From Frigoribacterium sp. PvP032 (GTDB lineage: Bacteria > Actinomycetota > Actinomycetes > Actinomycetales > Microbacteriaceae), in NCBI RefSeq assembly GCF_017833035.1, contig NZ_JAFIBM010000001.1, positions 248,001 to 312,000 on the forward strand: DNA of 64,000 bases. Reading direction: 5' to 3'. The position numbers and the translations under genes are program-made. The notes below the pieces were generated by a model. It saw nothing but the letters and a program-made list of their open reading frames with translations, was not told the origin of the DNA and did no database searches. This document shows, in pieces, positions 34,394 to 43,436 of this stretch; positions within the stretch are counted from its first letter, which is position 1, and every line of letters starts with the position of its first letter.

Positions 34394-35401
34394 GTGACGA
34401 CCACCGCCTCCCCGAGCCCGTCAGGTCACGACGCGCACGGACGAGGCGGAGACGCCGCCCCGCTGCTGCGTCCCCGAGGTCGTCGTCGGGCCGAGGCCGC
34501 CGTGCTGCCGCAGAGCTGCCGGGCCTCGTTCGTGCAGCCCGAGGCGCTGGTGGACGCGTCCGTCGCCGCAGCCGAGGCCGCCGTCGTGACGGTGCCGGGG
34601 CTGAGCGGCCGTCGAGCTGCTCGAGCCGCGCTGTCGGCCCGTGTCGAGCGCCGAGGGGTCCTCGCGCTGGCACGTCGTGAAGCGCGTTCCGACCGGCCGT
34701 CGGCCCCTGCCCCCGTCTCGCGCCGCCTCGTCGGGATCGTCAAGAAGGTCTCCGTCGTCGCCGCCCTCGCGGGCTTCGCCGCCAGCGGCACGCTGCCGCT
34801 CATCGCCGGGTCCGACCAGCAGGCGCAGGCCGCCGCGGGCGGCTCGGGCTACTCGGCCGCCGCCTCCGCGAGCGGCCAGCAGCACCTCTCCGTCGACGCG
34901 ACGGTCGTCTCGGACGACGTCGAGCGCGACCAGTACTCGGCGACGTCGATGATCGACGCCCAGACCCAGCTGCTGCAGAACCACACGGCGGCCAGCTCGA
35001 GCGAGTGGGACGGCCGGACGACCGCCTCCTACCTGGCCGACCCGCTCTACGACACCCTCGACCGCAGCCAGGTGCTCGCCGTCGCGATGCAGTACATCGG
35101 CACGCCCTACGTGCACGGCGGCGAGGACCCGACCAAGTTCGACTGCTCGGGCCTGATCACCTTCGTCTACGCGCAGTTCGGCGTGAAGTTGACGCACTAC
35201 GTGCCCACCCAGGACACCGAGGGCACGCGCGTCTCGGCCGCCGAGGCGGTGCCCGGCGACCTCGTCGTCTTCGACAACCTCGCCCACGACGGCATCTACG
35301 CGGGCAACGGGATGATCCTCGACGCGCCGAAGCCCGGCGGGTTCGTCAGCGTGCGGCCGATCTGGGACTCCCCGCACCACTTCGTGCGCATCGGCGCCTA
35401 G
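34394..35401 (+). CDS. NlpC/P60 cell-wall hydrolase
   Basis: A 335-aa protein. A long N-terminal region precedes a membrane/signal segment near 110-135 (KKVSVVAALAGFAASGTLPL). The C-terminal 115 residues form an NlpC/P60 domain: YIGTPYVHGG, nucleophile Cys in KFDCSGLITFVY, catalytic His in LAHDGIYAGN, and a final PHHFVRIG. It likely cleaves the peptidoglycan stem peptide outside the cell. I chose GTG 34394 because GAGGA lies 8 bases upstream; GTG 34379 would add five residues. Confidence 0.88.
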   Translation: MTTTASPSPSGHDAHGRGGDAAPLLRPRGRRRAEAAVLPQSCRASFVQPEALVDASVAAAEAAVVTVPGLSGRRAARAALSARVERRGVLALARREARSDRPSAPAPVSRRLVGIVKKVSVVAALAGFAASGTLPLIAGSDQQAQAAAGGSGYSAAASASGQQHLSVDATVVSDDVERDQYSATSMIDAQTQLLQNHTAASSSEWDGRTTASYLADPLYDTLDRSQVLAVAMQYIGTPYVHGGEDPTKFDCSGLITFVYAQFGVKLTHYVPTQDTEGTRVSAAEAVPGDLVVFDNLAHDGIYAGNGMILDAPKPGGFVSVRPIWDSPHHFVRIGA

Positions 35402-35440
35402 CGCGCGGCTCGCCGCTCGCCGCTCGCCCGGACCCGCTGG

Positions 35441-35482
35441 ACCCGCGCGCACCCTCGTGCGCGCCGCGGGGTGCGCGCGGGT
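35441..35482. terminator. Bidirectional hairpin between NlpC and SulP genes
   Basis: ACCCGCGCGCACCC pairs perfectly with GGGTGCGCGCGGGT (14 bp, loop 14), midway between convergent genes. Confidence 0.78.
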
Positions 35483-35521
35483 TCGACGGGTGCGGGCAGC
35501 ACGCGGCAGCACGCGGCAGCC

Positions 35522-37081
35522 TCAGCCGCCGAGCTGGCCCGTGAGGCGACCGTGGAACGAGCCGCTGCGCTCGTCGAGGCCGACGAACTCGACGTCCAGG
35601 CCGTGTGCGGCGAACTTGGCCTCGACCGAGTCGAGCGCCGCGACGCTCGAGGCGTCCCACACGGAGGCGCGGCTCAGGTCGACGAGGACGGTCGCGCCGT
35701 GCGCCGCGTCGTCGGCGTCGTCGGCGTAGGAGAAGTGCTCGACGAGGTCGTTGCTGCTGCCGAAGAACAGCGGGCCGACGACGTCGTAGCGGACTCGCCC
35801 GGCAGCGGCCGCCGAGCTCTCGCTGTCCGCAGGCACCTCGACGGTCCGCTCGACCCGGATGACGTGCGCGATGCGCCGGGCGAAAAGCACCATGGCGAGC
35901 AGCACGCCGACGGCGACCCCGATCGCGAGGTTGTTCGTCGCGACGACGACCCCCACCGTGACCACCATGACCAGTGTCTCCGGCACGGGCATGCGCCTCA
36001 GCGTCGACGGCCGGACGCTGTGCCAGTCGACGGTCGTGATCGCGACCACCATCATCACGGCGGCGAGGGCGACCATCGGGATCCGCGCCATCACCGAGCT
36101 GAGCCCGGTGACCAGCAGCAGCAGGAACAGGCCGGCGGCGAGGGTCGAGACCCGGGTCCGCGCGCGGCCGATCTTCACGTTGACGACGGTCTGGCCGATC
36201 ATGGCGCAGCCCGCGATGCCACCGTAGGCGCCCGCGGCGATGTTCGCGACGCCGAGGGCCCACGACTCCTTGCCCTTGTGCGAGGGCGTCTCCGTGATGT
36301 CGTCGACGAGCTTCGCGGTGAGCAGCGTCTCCATCAGGCCGACGAACGCGACGCTGAGCGCCGTGGGCAGGATGATGCCGAGGGTCTCCGGGCTGAAGGG
36401 CACCAGCCACGGGGTGAGTCCCGGCAGGCCGCCTCCCATCGGTCCCTCGTCGCCGACGGTGTGCACGTCGGTCAGGCCCGCGGCCACGACGATCACGGTC
36501 ACGACCACGATCGCCACGAGCGGTGCCGGGACGACGGTCGTGAACCGCGGCAGCAGCACGACGATCGCGATCGTCAGCGCGAAGAGCGGGTAGACGATCC
36601 ACGGCACGTCGATCAGGTGCGGCACCTGCGCGACGAAGATCAGGATGCCGAGCGCGTTGACGAAGCCGATCATCACCGAGCGCGGGATGAACCGCATGAG
36701 GCGGGCGAGGCCGGCGGTGCCGAAGACGATCTGGATGACGCCGGCCAGCAGCACGGTCGGCAGCACGTACTCGACGCCGTGGGTGCGCACGAGCGGCGCG
36801 ATCACGAGGGCGACCGAGCCCGCTGCGGCGGTCACCATCGCGGGTCGGCCGCCGAGCAGCGACATCACCACGGCGAGCACGACCGACGCGACCAGGCTGA
36901 CCATCGGGTCGACGCCGGCGATGACCGAGAACGAGATCACCTCGGGCACGAGGGCGAGGGTGGTGACGATGCCGGCCAGCGCCTCCCTGGTGAGGAGGCG
37001 TGGCGAGAGGAGCACCGCACGCACGCTGTCGTCGGGACGAGCGGGCGCGACGGCGCGGGGCTGGGGGGTATCGGCGGTCAC
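35522..37081 (-). CDS. SulP-family anion transporter with STAS domain
   Basis: A 519-aa transporter. About 11-12 membrane segments (for example VASVVLAVVMSLLGGRPAMV, and a conserved GGAMIG-like GIAGCAMIGQ) precede a cytosolic STAS domain of about 110 residues (VRYDVVGPLFFGSSNDLVEHF, VLVDLSRASVWDASSVAALD). Sulfate or bicarbonate are the usual family substrates. The GTG 37081 start trims an extension that would cross the divergent promoter. A perfect 20-bp dyad and a divergent MerR gene suggest MerR control. Confidence 0.9.
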   Translation of the reverse strand: MTADTPQPRAVAPARPDDSVRAVLLSPRLLTREALAGIVTTLALVPEVISFSVIAGVDPMVSLVASVVLAVVMSLLGGRPAMVTAAAGSVALVIAPLVRTHGVEYVLPTVLLAGVIQIVFGTAGLARLMRFIPRSVMIGFVNALGILIFVAQVPHLIDVPWIVYPLFALTIAIVVLLPRFTTVVPAPLVAIVVVTVIVVAAGLTDVHTVGDEGPMGGGLPGLTPWLVPFSPETLGIILPTALSVAFVGLMETLLTAKLVDDITETPSHKGKESWALGVANIAAGAYGGIAGCAMIGQTVVNVKIGRARTRVSTLAAGLFLLLLVTGLSSVMARIPMVALAAVMMVVAITTVDWHSVRPSTLRRMPVPETLVMVVTVGVVVATNNLAIGVAVGVLLAMVLFARRIAHVIRVERTVEVPADSESSAAAAGRVRYDVVGPLFFGSSNDLVEHFSYADDADDAAHGATVLVDLSRASVWDASSVAALDSVEAKFAAHGLDVEFVGLDERSGSFHGRLTGQLGG

Positions 37082-37145
37082 GGCGTGCTCCGGGTGGGGG
37101 TGGTGGGAAGATCGGGGGACCGGCGACACTGCCGTGTGATCGACC

Positions 37146-37165
37146 CTACCCTCACGTGAGGGTAG
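37146..37165. promoter_or_regulatory. Perfect 20-bp palindrome, likely MerR operator
   Basis: CTACCCTCACGTGAGGGTAG lies between the divergent sulP and merR genes, ten bases before the MerR start. MerR proteins bind dyads of about this length placed inside the promoter spacer; the site could serve autoregulation and sulP. Binding is inference. Confidence 0.75.
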
Positions 37166-37175
37166 AGATGGGCCA

Positions 37176-37577
37176 GTGACGATGACGGACGTCGACGCAC
37201 CGATGATGCAGATCGGCGAGCTCGCCGACCGTGCCGAGATGTCGCTGCGCACGATCCGGCACTACGACGAGGTCGGGCTGCTCACCCCCTCGGGCCGCAG
37301 CGACGGCGGGTTCCGCCTCTACACGGACGCCGACTTCTCGCGGCTGATGGTCATCCGACGCATGAAGCCGCTGGGCTTCTCCCTCGACGAGATGGCCGAG
37401 CTGCTGCGGGTCGTCGATGCGCTGACTGCTGCCGGTGCCGACGGTGAAGGAGGCGGGGCGCCCGACACCCGCGCCCGTCTCGACGCCTTCATCGCGGACG
37501 CCGTCGAGCGCCGGGCCCGACTCGAGCGGCAGCTGGCCATGGCCGACGAGTTCCTGGAGCTGCTGCGCAGCCGCTGA
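37176..37577 (+). CDS. MerR-family regulator (divergent from sulP)
   Basis: A 133-aa protein with the MerR helix-turn-helix (MQIGELADRAEMSLRTIRHYDEVGLL... DGGFRLYTDADFSRLMVIRRMKPLGFSL) and a short C-terminal coiled coil (RLDAFIADAVERRARLERQLAMADEFL). No cysteines for metal sensing are present, so an organic or redox-independent ligand is likely. GTG 37176. Confidence 0.9.
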   Translation: MTMTDVDAPMMQIGELADRAEMSLRTIRHYDEVGLLTPSGRSDGGFRLYTDADFSRLMVIRRMKPLGFSLDEMAELLRVVDALTAAGADGEGGGAPDTRARLDAFIADAVERRARLERQLAMADEFLELLRSR

Positions 37578-37625
37578 CGCGCCTCCCGCGGTCCCGGCCC
37601 GCGCCTCCTGGGGCTGCATCTCGGG

Positions 37626-38744
37626 CTACTCGCTGCGGCGCTCGACCAGACCCTCGGCGAACGACGCCCACCACTCGCCCGCGGGCGGCCCGCCGTTGCA
37701 GGTGCCGTCGCTGATGCCGGGCGTCTTCACCCACAGGAACGCGTCGAGGCCCTTGCTGCCGCCGGTGACGTGCGGGTCCTGGCCGAGGCCGGCTCCCTCG
37801 GGGTTGCACCAGGTGCCGCGCCAGCCCTGGCCGTTGCGCGAGACGTCGATGACGTACCGGCTGTCACCGGTGAGCTCGCTGACCCGCTCGGCGTAGGCGC
37901 GCTCGTCGTCGACCGGGTAGAAGCTCGCGACGTTCGTGTAGAAGCCGCGGGCGCGCTCGACGCCGGCCTGCTCGAGGCGCTCGGCCATCTCGCGTGCGGG
38001 CACCCAGTTCGAGTTGCCGCCGTCGAGGTAGGCGGGCACCCCGGCGTCGGCGAACGCTGCGACCGACTCGCGGATGAGGGGGAGGCGCTCCTCGGCGAGG
38101 TCGGGGCAGCGCGTCAGCATGCCGAGCGAGTCGGGCTCGACGATCACGACCGCGCGGTGGCCGCGGAGGGTGTCGGCGACGAGCTGGTTCCAGGCGGGGT
38201 AGTCGTCGGCCGCGAGTCCTCCGGCGGAGTAGTTGCCACAGTCCCGGTCGGGGATGGCGTAGGTGACGAAGACGGGGGTCGCGTCCTGCAGCTCGGCGGC
38301 GACGAGGTAGTCGGTGATCTCGTCGACGAGGGCGGCGTCGTCGTGCCCGTCGCCGAGCCAGAGCGCGACGGGGCGCTCGGCGATCAGCTCGGCGGCACGG
38401 GCGGCGTCGTCGTCGCCGCGGGCGGTGAGGCGCTCGGCGGCGCGGGCGGCGAGGGAGTTCGGCTCGGTGGCCAGCCCGCCGTCGAAGACGAGGGTGTTGG
38501 GGGCGGAGCGGATCGAGTCGGGGGTGATCGCGCCGAAGGGCCGGGGGGCGGCGTCGGCGGTCGAGGTGGGGGCAGGGGACGGCTCGGGCGACGTCGTGCC
38601 GTTCGCGTCGTCGGTCGGGCTGGTCGTCGGGCTCGGGCCTGCGTCGTCGCGGTCGGCGGACGTGCAGCCGGCCAGGCCGAGGGCGGCGGCGACGACGGTC
38701 AGGCCGAGGGCGGTGCGCAGGAGGTGCGGCGTCAGGTGCGGCAT
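37626..38744 (-). CDS. GH6-family glycoside hydrolase lipoprotein
   Basis: A 372-aa lipoprotein with lipobox LAGC (Cys27) and a Pro/Ser/Thr linker. The catalytic domain has the GH6 signatures: TYAIPDRDCGNYSAGG with the conserved Asp, and VVIVEPDSLGML containing the acid; ending motifs NGQGWRGTWCNPEGAG and KGLDAFLWVKTPGISDG are typical of GH6 cellulases. It lacks a carbohydrate-binding module, so a role other than crystalline cellulose degradation is possible. It diverges from an M23 peptidase gene. Confidence 0.9.
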   Translation of the reverse strand: MPHLTPHLLRTALGLTVVAAALGLAGCTSADRDDAGPSPTTSPTDDANGTTSPEPSPAPTSTADAAPRPFGAITPDSIRSAPNTLVFDGGLATEPNSLAARAAERLTARGDDDAARAAELIAERPVALWLGDGHDDAALVDEITDYLVAAELQDATPVFVTYAIPDRDCGNYSAGGLAADDYPAWNQLVADTLRGHRAVVIVEPDSLGMLTRCPDLAEERLPLIRESVAAFADAGVPAYLDGGNSNWVPAREMAERLEQAGVERARGFYTNVASFYPVDDERAYAERVSELTGDSRYVIDVSRNGQGWRGTWCNPEGAGLGQDPHVTGGSKGLDAFLWVKTPGISDGTCNGGPPAGEWWASFAEGLVERRSE

Positions 38745-39034
38745 CGATCCCGTTCCCGGGCGCCGTGGGGAGGGCCCCGACGATGGTGGACCTCCATGAC
38801 AGCACGCCGCGCGGCTGCGCGCAGGGGGCGCTTCGGGGGACACGGCCTGTCCCCGGAGCCTTTCGCGAGCCTCCTCCACAGGCGCTCGATAGTCCACAGG
38901 TGTCGTGTGCCACGCACTGGGGGAGGTGCGCCGAGGAGGTGGTCGCTAGGGTGGACCGACCGCCGCGCCCGAGCAGCGTGACCACGACCGGCCCGCCTCC
39001 GGTCGTGCCGCCGCCACACGACGAACCGAGAACC

Positions 39035-40399
39035 ATGCTCCGCCGCCCTGCCCCCCTGTCCGTCCCGCTGCCCGCTGTTCCCCCCTCGTTCCGGGCCGCC
39101 GCCTCCCGCACCGCGTCCCGAGCGGCCTCGCGTGCCGCGGTCGCCGCCCTGCTCGTCGTGGGCCTCGCGGCCGTCCCGGTGCTGGCAGCCCCGGCCCCGG
39201 CGCAGGCGGCCGGCCCGAGCTGGCAGCAGGTGCTCGACGCGCGTGGCTCAGAGCAGGCGAAGGAGGCGGCGCTCGCCGACATCCAGGTCGCGCTCGAGGC
39301 GGCCTCGTCCAGGGCCGCCGACGCCCAGGCGGCCGCGGACGAGGCGGGCGCCGCCCTGACGACGGCGCAGCTCGCCGTCGACGAGGCCACCGGCGAGTAC
39401 GAGACGGTGAAGCAGAAGGCCGAGGCCGCGCGGGCCGACGCCGATGCGGCGCAGGTCGTGGTCGGCCAGGCCGCGGCGCTGCTCGCCCGCCCGGGCAGCG
39501 GCGGGCTCACGGGCGACCTGATGTCGTCCGGTGCGGGTGCCGAGGAGGTGCTGCGCGACCTGAGCATGTCGACGAAGATCGGCGAGAACCTCAGCGCGCT
39601 CCGCGACCGGGCAGTCTCGGCCGAGAACCTGGCGACCTCGCTGGCCGACCAGGCCGCGGTCGCCCTGGCCGAGCGCGACAAGCTGGCTGACGAGGCCTCC
39701 GACGCCCTCGACGCCGCCGTGGCCGCGAGCGACACCGCCCAGCGCGACGTCGCCGCCGTCGACGAGGAGAAGGCGACCCTGGCCGCACAGGCCGCTGCCC
39801 TGCAGGACGACCGGCTCAGCCTCGAGCAGGCCTACGCGTCCGCCCAGGCCAAGGCAGCCGCGGACGCCGCCGCCGCAGCTGCGGCCGCCCGTGCAGCCGC
39901 AGCTGCAGCTGCACCCGCACCTCCCCGAGGCGGTGGCGGGTCACGACCGGCCGGTCCCGGCTCGCCCGGCACCTCCGTGCCCGATCCCGGCACCGGCTGG
40001 GTCGCGGGCATCCGCTCGTACTCGTCGTACCAGGCCTACGGCTACCGGGTGCACCCGATCACGGGCGACTACAAGCTGCACGCCGGCGCCGACTTCGGCG
40101 CGAGCTGCGGCACTGCGATCTACTCGGTCGCCGCGGGCACCGTGACCTACGCCGGTGCGGCCGGCGGCTACGGCAACCTGATCATCATCGACCACGGCAA
40201 CGGCATCAGCAGCGCCTACGGCCACATGGAGCGCTCGGGCATCTACGTCGCCAACGGCCAGTCCGTCTCGGCCGGCCAGAACATCGCGGGCGTCGGCACC
40301 GCCGGCGGCTCGACGGGCTGCCACCTGCACCTCGAGATCCGCCGCGGCGGCATCGCGACCGACCCGGTCGCCTTCCTCGCCACCAAGGGCGTCCGCTAG
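39035..40399 (+). CDS. Secreted M23 peptidase with N-terminal coiled coil
   Basis: A 454-aa protein. A signal (VAALLVVGLAAVPVLA...AQA) is followed by an Ala-rich coiled coil of about 230 residues, a Pro/Gly linker and an M23 domain: AYGYRVHPITG, KLHAGADFGA (metal His), YGHM and HLHLEIR (metal and catalytic His). This is the layout of EnvC/RipC-like wall hydrolases, whose coiled coil often mediates control by FtsEX. ATG 39035. The poly-Ala runs in the linker are notable. Confidence 0.9.
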   Translation: MLRRPAPLSVPLPAVPPSFRAAASRTASRAASRAAVAALLVVGLAAVPVLAAPAPAQAAGPSWQQVLDARGSEQAKEAALADIQVALEAASSRAADAQAAADEAGAALTTAQLAVDEATGEYETVKQKAEAARADADAAQVVVGQAAALLARPGSGGLTGDLMSSGAGAEEVLRDLSMSTKIGENLSALRDRAVSAENLATSLADQAAVALAERDKLADEASDALDAAVAASDTAQRDVAAVDEEKATLAAQAAALQDDRLSLEQAYASAQAKAAADAAAAAAAARAAAAAAAPAPPRGGGGSRPAGPGSPGTSVPDPGTGWVAGIRSYSSYQAYGYRVHPITGDYKLHAGADFGASCGTAIYSVAAGTVTYAGAAGGYGNLIIIDHGNGISSAYGHMERSGIYVANGQSVSAGQNIAGVGTAGGSTGCHLHLEIRRGGIATDPVAFLATKGVR

Positions 40400-40544
40400 G
40401 CCCCTTCCGCAGGGTCGATCGGCGACGTAGCCTCAGGGCAGCGAGCCCCGGCTCGTCGCGCCGGTCCCCGTCCGGCGGCACGGCTCCCGACTCGTTTCCC
40501 GTGAGCCGGGGGCCATCCCTCTTCCTCGGCGACGCGACCGGGCC

Positions 40545-41477
40545 TCAGGAGGTGCGACGCGCCTCCTCGGAGGCGGCCTCGGTCGCCCGCGCCTCGGCCG
40601 CGATCTCCGCGACGACCGTCTGCACGACGGGCCGTGCCGCCCGCTCCGGCCGCATCAGCGCCTCGACGTGCCGTCCGGCCCGCACGCTGTCGAGCGTCGC
40701 GAGGCGGAACCGCCCCGGCGCCCGCCCGGCCGACGTGTGCCGGGGCACCAGAGCCACGCCGAGCCCGGCGGCCACCATCGCCTCGATCACGGGCAGGTGC
40801 ACCGTGCGGTGCACGACCTGCGGCACGACCCCCGACTGCAGCGCCATCGACACGAGCACGCGGTCGATCGGGTAGCCCTCCGGCACGCAGACCCAGGGCT
40901 CGCCGATCACGTCGGCCACGGAGACCCGCTCGCGTCCGGCCAGCGGGTGGTCGAGGGGCAGGGCGACCTCGAGGGGCTCGCGGAGCAACGGCACGACGGT
41001 GAGCCCCGGGTGCTCGGCCGGCACGACGCCGTCGGACCGGTGCCCGATCACCACGTCGACGTCGGCCGTGAGCTGTGCGAACTCGTCCTCCGAGACGTCG
41101 CGGTCGCTGATCTCGAGCTCGATCCCCTCGTGCTCCCGCATCCGGACCAGCAGGCCGGGCAGCAGCAGCTCCGACGCCGACGGGAACAGCGCCAGCCGCA
41201 CCACGCCGAGCAGGCCGCCACGGTGCGCCTCGAGCGCGGCCTCCGCCTCGGCGACCGCCGTCGACACCGCCACGGAGGCGCGGGCCAGCGCCTGCCCCGC
41301 GTCCGTCAGCTGCACCCCGCGTCCCGCCCGCCGCACGAGCTCGACGCCGAGCTGACGCTGCAGCGTCCTCAGCTGCTGCGAGACCGCGCTGGGCGAGCGG
41401 TGCACCGCTGCGGCGACCGCGGTGACGCTCCCGCGGTCGGCGAGCTCGCGCAGCAGGTCGAGGTGCTGGATCTCCAT
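40545..41477 (-). CDS. LysR-family regulator
   Basis: A 310-aa LysR regulator: HTH MEIQHLDLLRELADRGSVTAVAAAV... SPSAVSQQLRTLQRQLG, then a substrate-binding domain (LRLALFPSASELLLPGLL-type strand, VVIGHRSDGVVPAEHP). It diverges from an EamA exporter gene with a 71-base spacer, the usual arrangement for a LysR and its target. Confidence 0.92.
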   Translation of the reverse strand: MEIQHLDLLRELADRGSVTAVAAAVHRSPSAVSQQLRTLQRQLGVELVRRAGRGVQLTDAGQALARASVAVSTAVAEAEAALEAHRGGLLGVVRLALFPSASELLLPGLLVRMREHEGIELEISDRDVSEDEFAQLTADVDVVIGHRSDGVVPAEHPGLTVVPLLREPLEVALPLDHPLAGRERVSVADVIGEPWVCVPEGYPIDRVLVSMALQSGVVPQVVHRTVHLPVIEAMVAAGLGVALVPRHTSAGRAPGRFRLATLDSVRAGRHVEALMRPERAARPVVQTVVAEIAAEARATEAASEEARRTS

Positions 41478-41548
41478 GAAGGGACGCTACATCGTCGATG
41501 ACGAGACCTGCGCTGGTCCTGCATCCGCACCTCCGGCAGGGTGGTCCC

Positions 41549-42517
41549 ATGAGCCCCCGCGACCGCCTCCTCGCCCTAGTCGTCGTGGTCTGCTGGGGCG
41601 TCAACTTCCCGATGACGGCGCTCGCGCTCGACCACTTCCCGCCGATCTTCCTGGTGGCGCTGCGCTTCGCCCTGCTCGCGGTGCCGACCCTGCTGTTCGT
41701 GCCGCGGCCGGCGATCCCCTGGTCGCGGCTGCTGATGGTGGGCGTCGGCCTCGGGATCCTCCAGTTCGGGTTCCTGTACCTCGGCATGGCCGCGGGCATG
41801 CCGTCGGGGCTCGCCTCGCTCGTGCTGCAGGCGTCGGCGCCCGCGACCGTGGTGATCGCGGCGATCTGGCTGCGCGAGCGCATCACGCGGCGCCAGGCGA
41901 TCGGCATCGGCGTGGCCGTGCTGGCGCTCGCGGTGATCGCGGCGCACCGGTCGCAGGTCGCGGCCCTGCTGCCCGTCGTCCTCACGCTGTGCGCGGCGAT
42001 CGGCTGGGGACTCGGCAACGTCGCCGTCCGTCGCGCCGCCGCCCCCGACCCGCTGCGCCTCACCCTCTGGATGTCGGTCGTGCCGCCCGTGCCGATGCTC
42101 GCCCTGTCGCTGGCCGTCGAGGGCCCCGAGCGCATCGGGGACAGCCTGGCCGGGGCGTTCACGGTCGCGGCGCTGCCGTCGGTGATCGGCCTGCTCTACG
42201 TGGTGCTCGTCGCGACGGTGCTCGGCTACGGCCTGTGGACGCGCCTGCTCGCGGCGTACCCGTCGAGCACCGTCGCGCCGTTCTCGATGCTCGTGCCCGT
42301 GGTCGGCGTGTTCGCGTCGTGGGTGGCGTTCGCCGAGGTGCCCGACCTCGTGGAGGTCTGCGCCGGGGTCGTCGTCGTCGCCGGGGTGCTGTTCGCGAGC
42401 CGCCCGCCACGCGGTGCGCGTGCCGTTGCCGCAGCAGCCGCCGCCGGCAGCGGTGCTGTCACATCAGGTTCCGAGCACGACGTCCCGGCACGACGGGACG
42501 CGACGCTCGGAACGTGA
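41549..42517 (+). CDS. EamA/DMT-family transporter
   Basis: A 322-aa protein with ten predicted membrane segments in two EamA repeats (LLALVVVVCWGVNFPMTALAL ... ; LLPVVLTLCAAIGWGLGNV ...). Likely exports small metabolites. Start ATG 41549 has no strong ribosome site. The 3' end (from 42456) forms the left arm of a long dyad. Likely controlled by the divergent LysR. Confidence 0.9.
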   Translation: MSPRDRLLALVVVVCWGVNFPMTALALDHFPPIFLVALRFALLAVPTLLFVPRPAIPWSRLLMVGVGLGILQFGFLYLGMAAGMPSGLASLVLQASAPATVVIAAIWLRERITRRQAIGIGVAVLALAVIAAHRSQVAALLPVVLTLCAAIGWGLGNVAVRRAAAPDPLRLTLWMSVVPPVPMLALSLAVEGPERIGDSLAGAFTVAALPSVIGLLYVVLVATVLGYGLWTRLLAAYPSSTVAPFSMLVPVVGVFASWVAFAEVPDLVEVCAGVVVVAGVLFASRPPRGARAVAAAAAAGSGAVTSGSEHDVPARRDATLGT

Positions 42518-42525
42518 TGCGACAG
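42456..42525. repeat. Nested palindrome across the end of the EamA gene
   Basis: Outer arms of 21 bases (42456-42476 and 42505-42525) differ at two positions; inner arms CGTCCCG (42481-42487) and CGGGACG (42494-42500) are perfect. The stop codon lies inside. It may terminate the exporter gene or act as an operator for the TetR gene that starts at 42641. Confidence 0.8.
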
Positions 42526-42640
42526 CCCGTCACGGTGCCGTACCGCCCGTGGCCCTACCCTGGGGTCATCCTCGTCACGGCTGCCGACGCCGACTCCCGC
42601 CGACCACGGGAGAGCGACGAGCAGAGGGCAGGAGGCGACC

Positions 42641-43294
42641 GTGGCGCAGCAGCGCAGGGCCCGCGAGACGCGGGCGGCCATCTTGCAGGGCGCCTCCTCG
42701 GTGTTCCTCGCCCGCGGCTACGCCGAGACGTCGCTCGACCAGGTGACGGACGCGGCGGGCGTCACGAAGGGCGCCCTCTACTTCCACTTCCGGTCGAAGG
42801 CCGACCTGGCCGGGGCGGTCGTCGCCGAGCAGCAGCGGCTGTCGAGGGCCTGGACCGAGCTGGCGATCGCGAGCGCCCCGTCCGCGGCCGGTGCGCTGAT
42901 GCTGGCGTGCGCCTCCTTCGCGACACAGCTCTCGACCGAGCCGATGGTCGCCGCCGGCCTGCGGCTCTCGACCGAGTCCATCGGCGAGGTGCCGACCAGG
43001 GCGCCCTCCGCGCTCGCCTGGGTCGGCGAGACCGCGGGGCACGTGGGCCGCGCGGTCGAGGAGGGGACGTTCCGCGACGACCTCGACGTCGACCGGGCGG
43101 CGCGCTTCGTCGTCGGCGCCTTCAGCGGCGTGCAGACCTTCTCGGCCCTGAGCACCGGGCACGCGGACGTCTTCGAGCGGCTGCAGGACATGATGCGGTT
43201 CGTGCTGCCGTCGTTCCTGTCGCCGCGGTCCGCCGGCCTCGTCGGCGAGCTCGCCGCACTGATCAGGCCGACGGACCGTCCCCCGATCGGCTGA
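42641..43294 (+). CDS. TetR-family regulator of the gamma-butyrolactone-receptor type
   Basis: A 217-aa protein. Its start (MAQQRRARETRAAILQGASSVFLARGY, then GVTKGALYFHFRSKADLA) closely follows the ArpA/ScbR-type pattern, including GALYFHF. The C-terminal helices end in a ligand pocket pattern. Whether it binds a butyrolactone is unknown. GTG start 42641. No AfsA-type synthase gene is in the window. Confidence 0.8.
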   Translation: MAQQRRARETRAAILQGASSVFLARGYAETSLDQVTDAAGVTKGALYFHFRSKADLAGAVVAEQQRLSRAWTELAIASAPSAAGALMLACASFATQLSTEPMVAAGLRLSTESIGEVPTRAPSALAWVGETAGHVGRAVEEGTFRDDLDVDRAARFVVGAFSGVQTFSALSTGHADVFERLQDMMRFVLPSFLSPRSAGLVGELAALIRPTDRPPIG

Positions 43295-43436
43295 CCTGCG
43301 TCAGCCGACCGGCAGGAGCCCCCGCCCCGTCAGTGTCCTCTGTACCCCATCATGCATACTCCGCGACCTGTTTCGGAACCCCCCGTCGGAGGGTCGAGGC
43401 ATCCTCGCTTCACGAGGTGCGCCGTCTGAGGTGCGC

